Of a stretch of DNA of 64,000 nucleotides, positions 25,861 to 34,854 are shown piece by piece. The translations under genes and the position numbers were made by a program. Every line of letters begins with the position of its first letter. Position 1 is the stretch's first letter. Origin of the DNA: Bacteroides mediterraneensis (lineage in GTDB: Bacteria; Bacteroidota; Bacteroidia; Bacteroidales; Bacteroidaceae); NCBI RefSeq assembly GCF_025993685.1, contig NZ_DAJPEN010000001.1, positions 1,674,001 to 1,738,000 of the forward strand, written 5' to 3'. Under the pieces are notes generated by a model. The model saw nothing but the letters and a program-made list of their open reading frames with translations, ran no database searches and was not told the origin of the DNA.

Positions 25861-25942
25861 GAGATATCTAAATTGGTTATTTACAAAAATTAGTATAGAT
25901 ATATTGATTAAAATATTATCGAATTGCATGATAGTTAATCTA

Positions 25943-28123
25943 TCATATCTTATCTTTGGAGATAATAGACTCTGATAAAATCTTTTCTGTAAACACCTTA
26001 CTACGTAATTTTGCGCGTTTCAATAGATCTGAAAATTTAATAACTTCAGTATACAACACTCCTTGCTCTCTACCAAATAGCCTTGGTAATGCTTTATATG
26101 GACGCACAATATACCCTAAAGACTGTGACTGTTGAAAATCACCATCAGAATCTAAAATCGAATATATATCAGCATTTTCGCCTATTAAATAGCCATAGAA
26201 GGAATTGAATTTATATCTTTCATCAGACAAATGGTGTATAATTGATGCGTATTGATGAATTTGATGAAGATGTTTGGATACATCTACTCCTGGTGCTTTA
26301 AACTCTATAATGATACATTTACCTTCTGATGGGAATAGCAATACGTCAGGACGCCTAATCCCAACATCACCTGATGCACGTTTTTTATATTCTAATTCTT
26401 CAGAAGTTAGATTTTGTTTAAATAGCGGTTGTCCATCTATTTTGATATCGTCCAATTCACTTTCTGAAAGACCATGATAATGTATGTATTCTTCATTAAG
26501 AATCCATAGATTACTTTCTATAGATTCGGAACTACCTTTAGGAAATAATAGGTTATGAAAAATACCTTCTGGCTGTTTTTTGTTCTTTGTTTTTTTCTTG
26601 GTTTTGGATTCAATTTTTTGTATATCTAATTGCCCCTTTATAGCCTGCTCCATAAGTTGAAGGACAAGCGTTCTACGTGAGAGGTATTGCGAAAGTTCAT
26701 TACGAACGGATAAAGGCAAAGCCTTGTTTAATTCTTTAACTTTCTGATCAAATTTTCTCTTAAATCCTTTGTCATTGGGATCAAGTTCGTGGAGATTATC
26801 CACTATGCTTTTAATTTTTGCATCAGACTCAGCTTTTATATCAGCAGTAAAAGTATATACTTTTCTTAAAACGTTGATGTCAGAATCGGAATATTTTACT
26901 CCAGCCTTTTCTAAAAGAGAAGAGTCTATAGAAAACATTTCAGCCACTTTCCTAATATTTTCACTAGCATCATCTTTAGCTTTTTTTAATGCTGGATAAT
27001 GGGTCGATATAGAAGAAATGGTACAATCTTCTATGTCATCAATTAGTATTTCTTGTTTTCCCGTAAACAAATTCCGTTTTGATATAAAATCTGATTTTGA
27101 AATAATGTTTAAATTTCCTCGTATGTCGGAATCTCTAGAAGTAAGGTAGTCACTTGATATTAGAAATAGAAAACTGATTCCTGTTTCAATTCTTGGTGCC
27201 TCCGTAATTAAAGAGAAATTAAATCCTTGATGACAAAAAGCTTCCCCTTTACTAGTAAGACGAACTTCATTTCTTGGAAGAATATTAGAGGGTAAACGGT
27301 AAGAGCGAATCACAAAATCTTCACTCTGAGAACATTTTATTACAGATGTTCCCTTATTTGATAAAATCGAATAATGAATAGGTACTGTCTCTTCATAATC
27401 TACAGTAGGTATGTCATCTGTTGTTATCTTTGATGAGTTTTCCTCATCAAAGATGCCATTAACATAGTGGTCAATATAAATATTCTGAAGATTATCTCTA
27501 TTTAAACAAAACACATTTACATATCGCTTAAGAATTGCATCTTTCAGCTCTTTACACGTTAGTTGTTCATATTTCGCTTTGTCTTCATCAGATAGAGCAT
27601 AAAAGAATGAAACTCGAGTAGAATTAGTAACTGGAATATTGCTTGTTATATTCTCATCAATTGAGCGTATAACAGAACCAAATTCGTTGTAAAAATTCTT
27701 TGATAGTTCTATTTTTCGGTTCCGTGTTTCTCCTTCTATAGAATAAGTGCTTTCTATTATCGTATTTTTAAAAAAATGAAGATATTGAACACGTCCAGAA
27801 CCTAAATTATTTTTATTTTTTGATTCGTCATATAATTTTTCAAAACGTAAAAAGCTTGCTGGTGTAAATCCCTCACCGTCATCAACAATGCTAAAAGCTG
27901 CGAAAGAGTATTTATCTCCAAATAAGTTTTTATCTTTAATATGATGTAATTCTATATGGATGCTATTATGCTTCCCACTAGTTGCTTCTAGGGAATTGCT
28001 GAATGCTTCAAATATAGGTTGAAGAGGATTATTAGCCTTTTTAATGCGTCGTCGCATAAGGCTATTATAATCCACTGAGTTGGGAGAGAAAATTCCATCT
28101 TTTAGAGCTGTGTATTCTACCAT
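25943..28123 (-). CDS. GHKL ATPase fused to PD-(D/E)xK nuclease, candidate defence gene
   Basis: A 726-residue single-gene fusion. The N-terminal GHKL/HSP90-type ATPase shows the N box EAFSNSLEA (39-47), G1 box DDGEGF (81-86) and glycine loop NNLGSGR (105-111). A long middle region, with a charged helical segment near 390-470, leads to a C-terminal PD-(D/E)xK nuclease: RRPDVLLF (590-597) and IIIEFKAP (604-611), giving D593, E607 and K609. All core residues are intact. It is AT-rich and convergent with CBASS. An ATP-gated DNA nuclease against phage or plasmids is the inferred role; I know no named system with exactly this layout. Confidence 0.75.
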   Translation of the reverse strand: MVEYTALKDGIFSPNSVDYNSLMRRRIKKANNPLQPIFEAFSNSLEATSGKHNSIHIELHHIKDKNLFGDKYSFAAFSIVDDGEGFTPASFLRFEKLYDESKNKNNLGSGRVQYLHFFKNTIIESTYSIEGETRNRKIELSKNFYNEFGSVIRSIDENITSNIPVTNSTRVSFFYALSDEDKAKYEQLTCKELKDAILKRYVNVFCLNRDNLQNIYIDHYVNGIFDEENSSKITTDDIPTVDYEETVPIHYSILSNKGTSVIKCSQSEDFVIRSYRLPSNILPRNEVRLTSKGEAFCHQGFNFSLITEAPRIETGISFLFLISSDYLTSRDSDIRGNLNIISKSDFISKRNLFTGKQEILIDDIEDCTISSISTHYPALKKAKDDASENIRKVAEMFSIDSSLLEKAGVKYSDSDINVLRKVYTFTADIKAESDAKIKSIVDNLHELDPNDKGFKRKFDQKVKELNKALPLSVRNELSQYLSRRTLVLQLMEQAIKGQLDIQKIESKTKKKTKNKKQPEGIFHNLLFPKGSSESIESNLWILNEEYIHYHGLSESELDDIKIDGQPLFKQNLTSEELEYKKRASGDVGIRRPDVLLFPSEGKCIIIEFKAPGVDVSKHLHQIHQYASIIHHLSDERYKFNSFYGYLIGENADIYSILDSDGDFQQSQSLGYIVRPYKALPRLFGREQGVLYTEVIKFSDLLKRAKLRSKVFTEKILSESIISKDKI

Positions 28124-28146
28124 ATAACCTAAATTCTAAGTTTATG

Positions 28147-28154
28147 CAAAATTA
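28147..28154 (-). promoter_or_regulatory. -7 box upstream of the GHKL-nuclease gene
   Basis: Minus-strand TAATTTTG fits the Bacteroides TAnnTTTG consensus 24 bases before the start codon. No clear -33 element was found. Confidence 0.4.
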
Positions 28155-28534
28155 CAAATAAATAGCGTTTAGCTGAAAATAAGCATTTGGAAAATTTGTA
28201 TGTATAGTGAAAAATAATACTTTATGGCTTCGTTTCATTAATAAAATCTAATACTTCTAAATTTTTGACAGTCGTATAAAATATAATACTCTAATAATCA
28301 GGGATATTTAGTGAATTTGGTCAGAATTCAGGAAAACTACATTTAATTATCAGAATGTTTGTTTTAAGGAAAAAAATGATATGGCTCTTGCAAAACGCCT
28401 TCATAATAGGAGGTATTATAAAAATATATTTGTACCTTTGCTATACAATAAGAGTTCTTTTTATTTTATGTAAAATAAGGTATTATACAGAATCTTCCTC
28501 GTTTCTAAATCGTTACCTATAAAAGAATCTATTC
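28155..28534. other. AT-rich non-coding gap
   Basis: No gene is seen. It holds a plus-strand -7 box TACCTTTG (28433-28440) and a perfect palindrome TTATTTTA/TAAAATAA (28461-28478). The minus strand does not encode the missing integrase C-terminus in any frame I can read, so this DNA replaced it. Confidence 0.5.
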
Positions 28535-29530
28535 TTATAAATTGTTTATTTTCAGTGGATAAAATAAAATGTAATGCCTAAAGCAGTGGAAGGTTATGTG
28601 TTTTTTGATTCCGGCTTCCGAAATCCATTGCTTGAGAGGCTGATTCGTCATAGCTCTGGTCAGTCCTTTGAATACACGGCCTGAACCAGGGATACCACAT
28701 AGTTCCAATGCTTCGTTACTAATGGGGAGAGTGGCTTCAGTTTCTGTCTTTTCCGTACAAATTCTGATGTAATAACCATTGTCAGGACCGACTTCAATAT
28801 TATCCCATGTAAGCTGTAAAATATCGCTGATACGAAGACCGGTCATACAGGAGAATAATGAAGCTTGTTTCAGTACAGGAATCTTGCATGGTGTAGCGGC
28901 CAGTTTCTTAACTTCTGCTAATGTGAGATACTGCTTTTTGACTTCTTTCCATTCAATCTTGTCTATGAAGTCATTCAGATTTTCACGTAGCATCTTCTCT
29001 TGATAAGCTATTTTCAGTAATGCACGGAAAGTTGAAAAATATCCAGCTGCCGAATTTCTCGAAACACTGATATTAGGATGACGGATCTGTTTACAGTTCA
29101 GTAGATACTGCCTGAACTTCTGACAAAGCTCTACCGTTACATCACCGAAAGTGCAATAGCCGTTTACAAACTTTTCAAAATGCTGGTAAACACAGTCCCA
29201 TTTGTGATACTTCAGTTTTGCTTTCTCACGAAAATAGGCAAGGAAGTCAGCTTTCATTTTGTGCTTGTCAAGAAATCCAAATTCTTCATTGACGATTGCC
29301 TGTACTCTGATACAACGAATGGCTTCAGCCTTACTCAGCATTTCATTGTTGAAATCACGTTCAATCTCATTTTTAGGACGGGCATAGATATAAATGCCAA
29401 GATATTCCCTGCGGCTCATTTTCATTGTGTACGGATTGCGAATTGCCGGATAATAGTCCAGGTAGAGAGAAATTCTGCCGTTACTGATAACTCTTTGTCT
29501 CAATGTTACGTTAGTACATGTAAGTGCCAT
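28535..29530 (-). CDS. Tyrosine recombinase, C-terminally truncated
   Basis: A 331-residue phage-integrase-family protein. The SAM-like core-binding domain lies at about residues 90-190. The catalytic domain shows the first arginine in SCMTGLRISDILQLTW and the HxxR box in FHCFRH, after which the sequence diverges and stops within 12 residues. The segment with the last His/Trp and the nucleophilic tyrosine, normally another 45-60 residues, is gone, so recombination activity is probably lost. The ATG at 29530 is preferred over a GTG at 29605. It lies between the cargo and the HTH gene near mnmE. Confidence 0.85.
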   Translation of the reverse strand: MALTCTNVTLRQRVISNGRISLYLDYYPAIRNPYTMKMSRREYLGIYIYARPKNEIERDFNNEMLSKAEAIRCIRVQAIVNEEFGFLDKHKMKADFLAYFREKAKLKYHKWDCVYQHFEKFVNGYCTFGDVTVELCQKFRQYLLNCKQIRHPNISVSRNSAAGYFSTFRALLKIAYQEKMLRENLNDFIDKIEWKEVKKQYLTLAEVKKLAATPCKIPVLKQASLFSCMTGLRISDILQLTWDNIEVGPDNGYYIRICTEKTETEATLPISNEALELCGIPGSGRVFKGLTRAMTNQPLKQWISEAGIKKHITFHCFRHYILFYPLKINNL

Positions 29531-29629
29531 AAGATTAATGTTTTTGGTTGATAAATTATTATTATCGGTACAAATTAAACTGGTGTTTTCTTGGTGAATA
29601 CTCACACCAGGAAATAACTTATACCGAGA

Positions 29630-30550
29630 TTATTCAATGATAGGATCTTCGAACAAATTATCGAGCTCAGCTTTGGATATAAGAGTATACTTTCCCTTCT
29701 TAATCTTGGGAATTTGATGATACTTGGTATAATGGTATAGCTGGTCTCTTGTTATTTTGAATTTTTCCATCGCTTCTTGAACTGTGTAGTATTTGGGCTC
29801 TTCAGCCTGACGTATTCCTTTTGCTATATCGAAGTGCTTTTTTGAATAATATACTGTAATACCAACCTTCTTTTTCGGAATGGCATTTTTATAAACAAAA
29901 GAGTATATAGCGTTAAGGCTCATTTGAAATTTGTCCTGTACTTCTTGCACACTATACCATTCTGTAATGTCTGCATCTGGAGCCTTCGAGGAAAAATAAG
30001 CATCAACATGCTTTTTACTCCAGTAAGTCTTACCACGGTTGAATGTCTTTGGAATTTTATTCTTCTTAGACATAACAAAAATCCATGATTCACTTACATT
30101 GAATTTTTTCATTATTTCGGCTGTAGTATAAAATTCTTTGATAGGTAGAGTGTCCTTGGGCATTCTAAATTCATAAGGATGCCGTTTTAACATCTCATCT
30201 ATATCAGAGCGTTTGACGAAAGATAATCTGCTGCTAATCTTTGAAGCTTGAAGGTATCCTTTATAGACCATCTTATAGACTGCTTGTCTAGTAATACCTA
30301 AAAGAATTCCAACCTCTGAGAAAGATAGAAACTCTTTATCCTTAATTGTGATTATAGGTAGTTCTTCAATCCTATTTTGAGTATTCTCTTCAGTAGCCTT
30401 AATGTTTTTCTCTCTTTCTCTTTTTTTGTAAGCTAAATTTGCACACCTGTGAGAGCAGTACTTTGTACTTATTTTTTGTGCTTCGAATCGTGTTCCACAC
30501 CATTCGCAAATCTTTTTAATTTTAGTGTTACTTGCTGGCATATTACTCAA
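29630..30550 (-). CDS. Zinc-ribbon protein with four tandem excisionase-type HTH units
   Basis: A 306-residue DNA-binding protein. The start carries CEWCGTRF and YCSHRCANLAY (residues 14-40), a probable zinc finger. Four similar MerR/excisionase-like helix-turn-helix units follow, beginning near LSFSEVGILLGITRQAVY, YTTAEIMKKFNVSESWI, YSVQEVQDKFQMSLNAIY and YTVQEAMEKFKITRDQLY. It sits directly upstream of the integrase, where recombination directionality factors are common. A role in att-site architecture or excision control is inferred. Confidence 0.75.
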   Translation of the reverse strand: MSNMPASNTKIKKICEWCGTRFEAQKISTKYCSHRCANLAYKKREREKNIKATEENTQNRIEELPIITIKDKEFLSFSEVGILLGITRQAVYKMVYKGYLQASKISSRLSFVKRSDIDEMLKRHPYEFRMPKDTLPIKEFYTTAEIMKKFNVSESWIFVMSKKNKIPKTFNRGKTYWSKKHVDAYFSSKAPDADITEWYSVQEVQDKFQMSLNAIYSFVYKNAIPKKKVGITVYYSKKHFDIAKGIRQAEEPKYYTVQEAMEKFKITRDQLYHYTKYHQIPKIKKGKYTLISKAELDNLFEDPIIE

Positions 30551-30739
30551 ATTTTAAATTTTTATTTCGCTTTATTTCTCCCGTTATGTGTCAACTATCG
30601 TAAATCTTAGTAAACCATAGTCAACTTTCTCCACAACCTGTCCAGCGTAAAATGCCGGAATTTTGCTTCGTGGTACAAAAACGGTACAAAAAGATGATGT
30701 GCAAAGCTTATAAATGACTAATATTGACAGTAGAGCAAC

Positions 30740-30764
30740 AAAAAAGGCGCCCGTAAAGAGCGCC
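30740..30764 (-). terminator. Intrinsic terminator downstream of mnmE
   Basis: On the minus strand the stem GGCGC/GCGCC (30746-30764) is followed by six Ts (30740-30745). It lies 46 bases past the mnmE stop and probably ends that transcript. Confidence 0.75.
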
Positions 30765-30804
30765 ATATTAATCGATTATAATCATTTTAACTATTTGATA
30801 ATCA

Positions 30805-30835
30805 GATATTTACTTGCCGATGCAAAAATGCTTGA
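30805..30835. other. Putative attachment site at the mnmE 3' end
   Basis: An AT-rich tract carrying the HTH and integrase genes begins right after the last mnmE codons (around TTACTTGCCGATGC on the plus strand), and mnmE remains intact. The 3' end of this gene (trmE/thdF) is a known insertion target of genomic islands such as SGI1. No second copy of the sequence was found in the window, so the core site is inferred. Confidence 0.4.
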
Positions 30836-32252
30836 AAATATTCCCCAGCACCTCATCGGTCGTGATTTCCCCGCCAACAATCTCTGCCAGGTGAAAGAGA
30901 CACTCACGGAGGTCTTGTGAAACCAAGTCACCGGAGAGATGCATGGCCAGTCCGTCCTGTACGCGGTGGATTGCTTCCAGCGCATGACTCAAGGCCTCGT
31001 AGTGGCGGATGTTGCTCACCACCACATCGTTCTGTGAGAGGTCGGGCAGGGCGGCGAAATCCACCAGCTGCTTCTGAAGCTGAGAAAGTCCCTCTTTCTG
31101 CTTGGCCGAAAGAGAAAGCACACATACGTCCTCCGGCAAATTGGGGAGCGCCGCTTTCAGGCGAGCAAGCTGTGCATCCGTCGAAGCCGCAGTATCCACA
31201 TCAGCCGATGAAAGCAAATCCGCCTTGTTGAGCACAATCACCAGGTGCTTGCCTTCGCAGCGGGGCAGAATCTTGCCGGCCAGTTCGCGGTATTGTGCCT
31301 CGGCGCAAGTGGCGTCGATCACCCAAAGCACGATGTCGGCCTGGTCCAGTTTCTGGAAACTACGCTCGATGCCCAGACTTTCGATGGTGTCGGTCGTTTC
31401 ACGGATACCTGCCGTATCGATAAAGCGGAAGGTGATGCCGCCCAGGTTCATCGTATCCTCGATGACGTCGCGCGTGGTACCGTGAATGTCGCTCACGATG
31501 GCGCGTTCTTCGTTCAGGAGGGCATTCAGCAGGGTAGACTTCCCGGCATTGGTTTCGCCTACGATGGCCACGGGGACGCCGTTTTTGAGGGCATTTCCTA
31601 CGCTGAACGTATCCACCAGGTGATGGATGACGTGCTCAATCTGGCGGGCGATGTCTTCCAGCTCCGAACGGTCGGCAAATTCCAGTTCCTCGTGGTCGCT
31701 GAAATCAAGCTCCAGTTCCATGAGGGAGGTAAGGTGGAGCAACTTGTCGCGCAGGGTGGCCAGTTCCCGACTGAATCCGCCGCGCATCTGGTTCATGGCC
31801 ATGCGATGGGTGGCGGCGGAGGTAGAGGCGATGAGGTCGGCCACTGCTTCGGCCTGGCTCAAATCCATCTTACCGTTCAGGAAGGCACGCTGGGTATATT
31901 CCCCCGGTCCGGCGGCACGGCATCCTTGCCAGATAAGGAGCTGCATCACCTGCTGGAGAATGTAGCTCGAACCGTGGCAGGAGATTTCCGTGGAGTCTTC
32001 TCCTGTGTAGGAATGAGGGCCTCGGAAAAGGCTGACCAGCACTTCGTCGATAATCTCTCCTTCAGGACTAAGGATGTGGCCGAAGGTGAGGGTATAGGGT
32101 TCGCGTTCGGCCAGCGGTTTACCGGAAACGGGCTTGAAAATGCGGTCGGTGAGGGTAATGGCTTCCGGACCCGACACGCGGATGGTGCCGATGGCTCCGC
32201 CTTGGGCGGTAGCGATGGCACAGATGGTATCTTGGGTTTGTAGTATGTTCAC
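30810..32252 (-). CDS. mnmE: tRNA modification GTPase MnmE
   Basis: A 480-residue GTPase that with MnmG installs carboxymethylaminomethyl-type groups on U34 of certain tRNAs. It has an N-terminal formyl-THF-binding domain (1-120), a helical domain, and a G domain with P-loop GETNAGKSTLL (about 233), DTAGIRETTD (about 282) and NKAD (about 350). The C-terminal cysteine motif CIGK is intact. Length is normal. It has its own promoter and is the likely integration target of the neighbouring element. Confidence 0.96.
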   Translation of the reverse strand: MNILQTQDTICAIATAQGGAIGTIRVSGPEAITLTDRIFKPVSGKPLAEREPYTLTFGHILSPEGEIIDEVLVSLFRGPHSYTGEDSTEISCHGSSYILQQVMQLLIWQGCRAAGPGEYTQRAFLNGKMDLSQAEAVADLIASTSAATHRMAMNQMRGGFSRELATLRDKLLHLTSLMELELDFSDHEELEFADRSELEDIARQIEHVIHHLVDTFSVGNALKNGVPVAIVGETNAGKSTLLNALLNEERAIVSDIHGTTRDVIEDTMNLGGITFRFIDTAGIRETTDTIESLGIERSFQKLDQADIVLWVIDATCAEAQYRELAGKILPRCEGKHLVIVLNKADLLSSADVDTAASTDAQLARLKAALPNLPEDVCVLSLSAKQKEGLSQLQKQLVDFAALPDLSQNDVVVSNIRHYEALSHALEAIHRVQDGLAMHLSGDLVSQDLRECLFHLAEIVGGEITTDEVLGNIFKHFCIGK

Positions 32253-32277
32253 GTGTGTATTGCTTTTAAAATCCTTG

Positions 32278-32285
32278 CAAAGATA
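32278..32285 (-). promoter_or_regulatory. mnmE -7 promoter box
   Basis: Minus-strand TATCTTTG is a perfect TAnnTTTG match 26 bases before the mnmE start. Confidence 0.55.
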
Positions 32286-32323
32286 CGGTTTTCGGGTTAC
32301 ATCCGGAAGGGGAGCCGACAGAT

Positions 32324-32815
32324 TTATGCGGGCAGGTAGAGGGTTTTCACCAGCAGGTCGACCACTTTTTCGAGGTATTCGCGGTCGGTTTCATCGAAGG
32401 TAGCCAACTGGTCGCTGTCGATGTCGAGCACGCCCCGGACTTCTCCGTTGACCGTCATCGGCACGACGATTTCGGAGCGGGAGAGGGAACTGCAGGCGAT
32501 ATGGCCGGGGAACTGGTCTACGTCGGGCACGACTTGGGTACGGGCTTCGGCCCATGCGGTACCGCATACACCACGGCCTTTCTTGATGCGGTAGCAGGCC
32601 ACGCTGCCTTGGAACGGGCCGAGGTGAAGCTCGCCTTCGTGTACCAGGTAGAAGCCCACCCAGAAGAATCCGAAGGCTTCTTTCAGGGCGGCACTGGTGT
32701 TAGCCAATACACTGATTTCGTTTTTCTCGCCTTCAATCAGGGGGGCGAATTGTTCAAGGAATTGCGCGTAACGCTGACGCTTGTCGGTAAGGGTGGATTT
32801 GAAACTTGCTTCCAT
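32324..32815 (-). CDS. msrC: Free methionine-(R)-sulfoxide reductase (GAF domain)
   Basis: A 163-residue single GAF domain enzyme that reduces free methionine-(R)-sulfoxide, repairing oxidative damage in the cytoplasm. Family cysteines are present in RIKKGRGVCGTAW (about 85) and HIACSSLSRSEIVVP (about 118), with the substrate-binding acidic residues in GVLDIDSD. Length and order match fRMsr. It has an intrinsic terminator between it and the upstream phosphorylase gene. Confidence 0.9.
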   Translation of the reverse strand: MEASFKSTLTDKRQRYAQFLEQFAPLIEGEKNEISVLANTSAALKEAFGFFWVGFYLVHEGELHLGPFQGSVACYRIKKGRGVCGTAWAEARTQVVPDVDQFPGHIACSSLSRSEIVVPMTVNGEVRGVLDIDSDQLATFDETDREYLEKVVDLLVKTLYLPA

Positions 32816-32834
32816 GTAGATAATTTTTCAGACA

Positions 32835-32870
32835 GAAAAACAGGCTCTCTTCCGGAGAAGGGAACCTGTT
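32835..32870 (-). terminator. Intrinsic terminator after uridine phosphorylase
   Basis: On the minus strand an imperfect stem with arms AACAGG/CCTGTT (32839-32870), closed by a CTCCGGAAG-type apex, is followed by TTTTT. It separates the phosphorylase from msrC. Confidence 0.8.
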
Positions 32871-32887
32871 GATTGATAATTAATTTA

Positions 32888-33766
32888 CTAGATTCTTTCA
32901 AGGACGACTTTAATCAGGTCGTCGATTTTGCTCTTGTATCCGGTGTTGGCTTCCTTGGCCACGCGGTTGGCTATAACCATGCACACGGTGGTGGCTTTAT
33001 GGCCTTGCAGACGGGCCAGTCCGGCCAGGGCAGAGCTTTCCATTTCGAAGTTGGTGATGCGGTGTCCCTGGTATTCGAAGCTTTCGATTTTCTCGTTCTG
33101 GTGCGGGTCGGCCAAGGGGATGCGGAGCTGACGTCCTTGCGGACCGAAGAAACCGCCACAGGCCACGGTCACGCCGCGTACCATGTCGGTGCCGGCAATG
33201 CGTTCCACCAGTTCCTTGTCGGCATGAATCACGTAGGGAGCCGGGGCGCAGAGGTTACCTGTCCAGCCCAGGTGGTTGAGCAGGGCGCGTTCCATGGGCA
33301 GGTCGCACACGGCGTTGCGTCCTTCGTAAAAGTTCAGGAGGCCGTCGAATCCCACGGAGACTTCGGAACAGATGAAGGTGCCTACGGGCGTGTAGGACTG
33401 CAGGCCGCCGCAGGTACCGATGCGCACGATTTCCAGCTGTCGGAAGATATCGTTTTCTTCGCGGGTCTGGAAGTTGATGTTGGCCAGCGCATCGATTTCA
33501 TTCATCACGATGTCGATGTTGTCGCACCCGATACCGGTGGAGGTCACCATGATGCGTTTGCCTTTGTAGGTACCGGTGATGGTATGAAACTCACGGCTTT
33601 CCACTTCACATTCGCGGGTGTCGAAGTGGGAAGCTACGAGGGCCACACGTCCGGGGTCACCCACCAGGATAATTTTGTCGGCCAGGTGCTCCGGTTTCAC
33701 GTGGAGATGGAATACAGAACCGTCTTCGTTGATGATCAGTTCTGAAGGGGGAAAATACTTTTTCAT
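32888..33766 (-). CDS. udp: Nucleoside (uridine) phosphorylase
   Basis: A 292-residue member of the PNP/UDP phosphorylase family, cleaving uridine-type nucleosides with phosphate to base and ribose-1-phosphate. The phosphate-binding GDPGRV motif (about 37), GTCGGLQSYTPVG (about 118) and the nucleoside-binding FEMESSAL (about 242) are visible. The ATG at 33766 gives the common start MKKYFPPSELI; seven upstream codons are rejected. Exact substrate (uridine or another nucleoside) is not certain. Confidence 0.88.
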   Translation of the reverse strand: MKKYFPPSELIINEDGSVFHLHVKPEHLADKIILVGDPGRVALVASHFDTRECEVESREFHTITGTYKGKRIMVTSTGIGCDNIDIVMNEIDALANINFQTREENDIFRQLEIVRIGTCGGLQSYTPVGTFICSEVSVGFDGLLNFYEGRNAVCDLPMERALLNHLGWTGNLCAPAPYVIHADKELVERIAGTDMVRGVTVACGGFFGPQGRQLRIPLADPHQNEKIESFEYQGHRITNFEMESSALAGLARLQGHKATTVCMVIANRVAKEANTGYKSKIDDLIKVVLERI

Positions 33767-33804
33767 GTGTGTTACGTTTTTAGTCAAGTAAAGTTTATGT
33801 CTTC

Positions 33805-34806
33805 TTATTTGCCGATGGGTTCGTGTCCGGCAGGATGGGAATCCGGTCGGGCAATGCTGCTCCGCATGTCGGTATCGGCTTGGATGTTCTTCATCCGGTA
33901 GTAATCCATGATACCTAAATTACCGCTTCGGAAAGCTTCGGCCATGGCTTTGGGCACTTCGGCTTCTGCCTGAATCACGTTGGCACGGGCTTCTTCGGCT
34001 TTGGCTTTCATCTCCTGTTCCAAGGCTACGGCCATGGCGCGGCGTTCCTCGGCCTTGGCCTGGGCGATGTTCTTGTCGGCATTGGCCTGGTCAATCTGCA
34101 GGGAAGCTCCGATATTACGGCCGATATCGATATCGGCAATATCAATGGAAAGGATTTCGAAAGCGGTACCGGCGTCCAGTCCCTTGCGCAGCACGAGCTT
34201 GGAGATGGAGTCGGGGTTTTCGAGTACCGACTTATGGTTTTCGGAAGAACCGATGGAAGAGACGATGCCTTCGCCTACACGGGCCAATACGGTATCTTCA
34301 CCGGCCCCACCCACCAGCTGGCGGATGTTGGCGCGTACGGTCACGCGGGCTTTGGCAATGAGCTGGATACCGTCCTTGGCCACGGCAGTAACGGGAGGGG
34401 TATCAATCACTTTCGGGTTGACCGACATCTGTACGGCTTCGAACACGTCGCGTCCGGCCAGGTCGATGCTGGTAGCCATCTTGAAAGAAAGTTCGATGTT
34501 GGCTTTTGAAGCTGATACCAAAGCGTGTACCACCTTTTCCACGTGTCCCCCAGCCATATAGTGAGCTTCCAGATCATCACGGGTAATGTTGCTCAGTCCG
34601 GCCTTGTGGGCTTCAATCATGGCGGGTACGATGACGTAGGGCGGCACGTTACGGATGCGCATCAGGAACAGCTGGATGAGCGAAATCTTGACGCCCGACA
34701 CCTTGGCCGAGAGCCAGAGGAAGAAAGGCACGTAGTGGAAGAAAATGACCAGGAAGATGATGACACCTCCGGCCAGAATAAAGGGGAGATAAGCGGGATT
34801 AATCAT
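33805..34806 (-). CDS. floA: Flotillin-like protein FloA
   Basis: A 333-residue SPFH-family scaffold of membrane microdomains. It has an N-terminal membrane hairpin (about residues 8-30), an SPFH domain, and a C-terminal Glu-Ala-rich coiled coil (about 235-290) typical of FloA/YqfA. The nfeD gene lies just upstream on the same strand, the standard flotillin-NfeD partnership. Length is normal. Confidence 0.93.
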   Translation of the reverse strand: MINPAYLPFILAGGVIIFLVIFFHYVPFFLWLSAKVSGVKISLIQLFLMRIRNVPPYVIVPAMIEAHKAGLSNITRDDLEAHYMAGGHVEKVVHALVSASKANIELSFKMATSIDLAGRDVFEAVQMSVNPKVIDTPPVTAVAKDGIQLIAKARVTVRANIRQLVGGAGEDTVLARVGEGIVSSIGSSENHKSVLENPDSISKLVLRKGLDAGTAFEILSIDIADIDIGRNIGASLQIDQANADKNIAQAKAEERRAMAVALEQEMKAKAEEARANVIQAEAEVPKAMAEAFRSGNLGIMDYYRMKNIQADTDMRSSIARPDSHPAGHEPIGK

Positions 34807-34854
34807 ATACGTTAGATTTAAAAGTGAATACAGGAAGAAGGGTGAACGTGAAGT

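Noticed and set aside
31245..32243. 332-codon plus-strand frame opposite mnmE
   Set aside because: It is an antisense shadow of a well-conserved gene with strong codon bias.
32873..33745. 290-codon plus-strand frame opposite the uridine phosphorylase
   Set aside because: It is an antisense shadow; all family motifs are on the minus strand.
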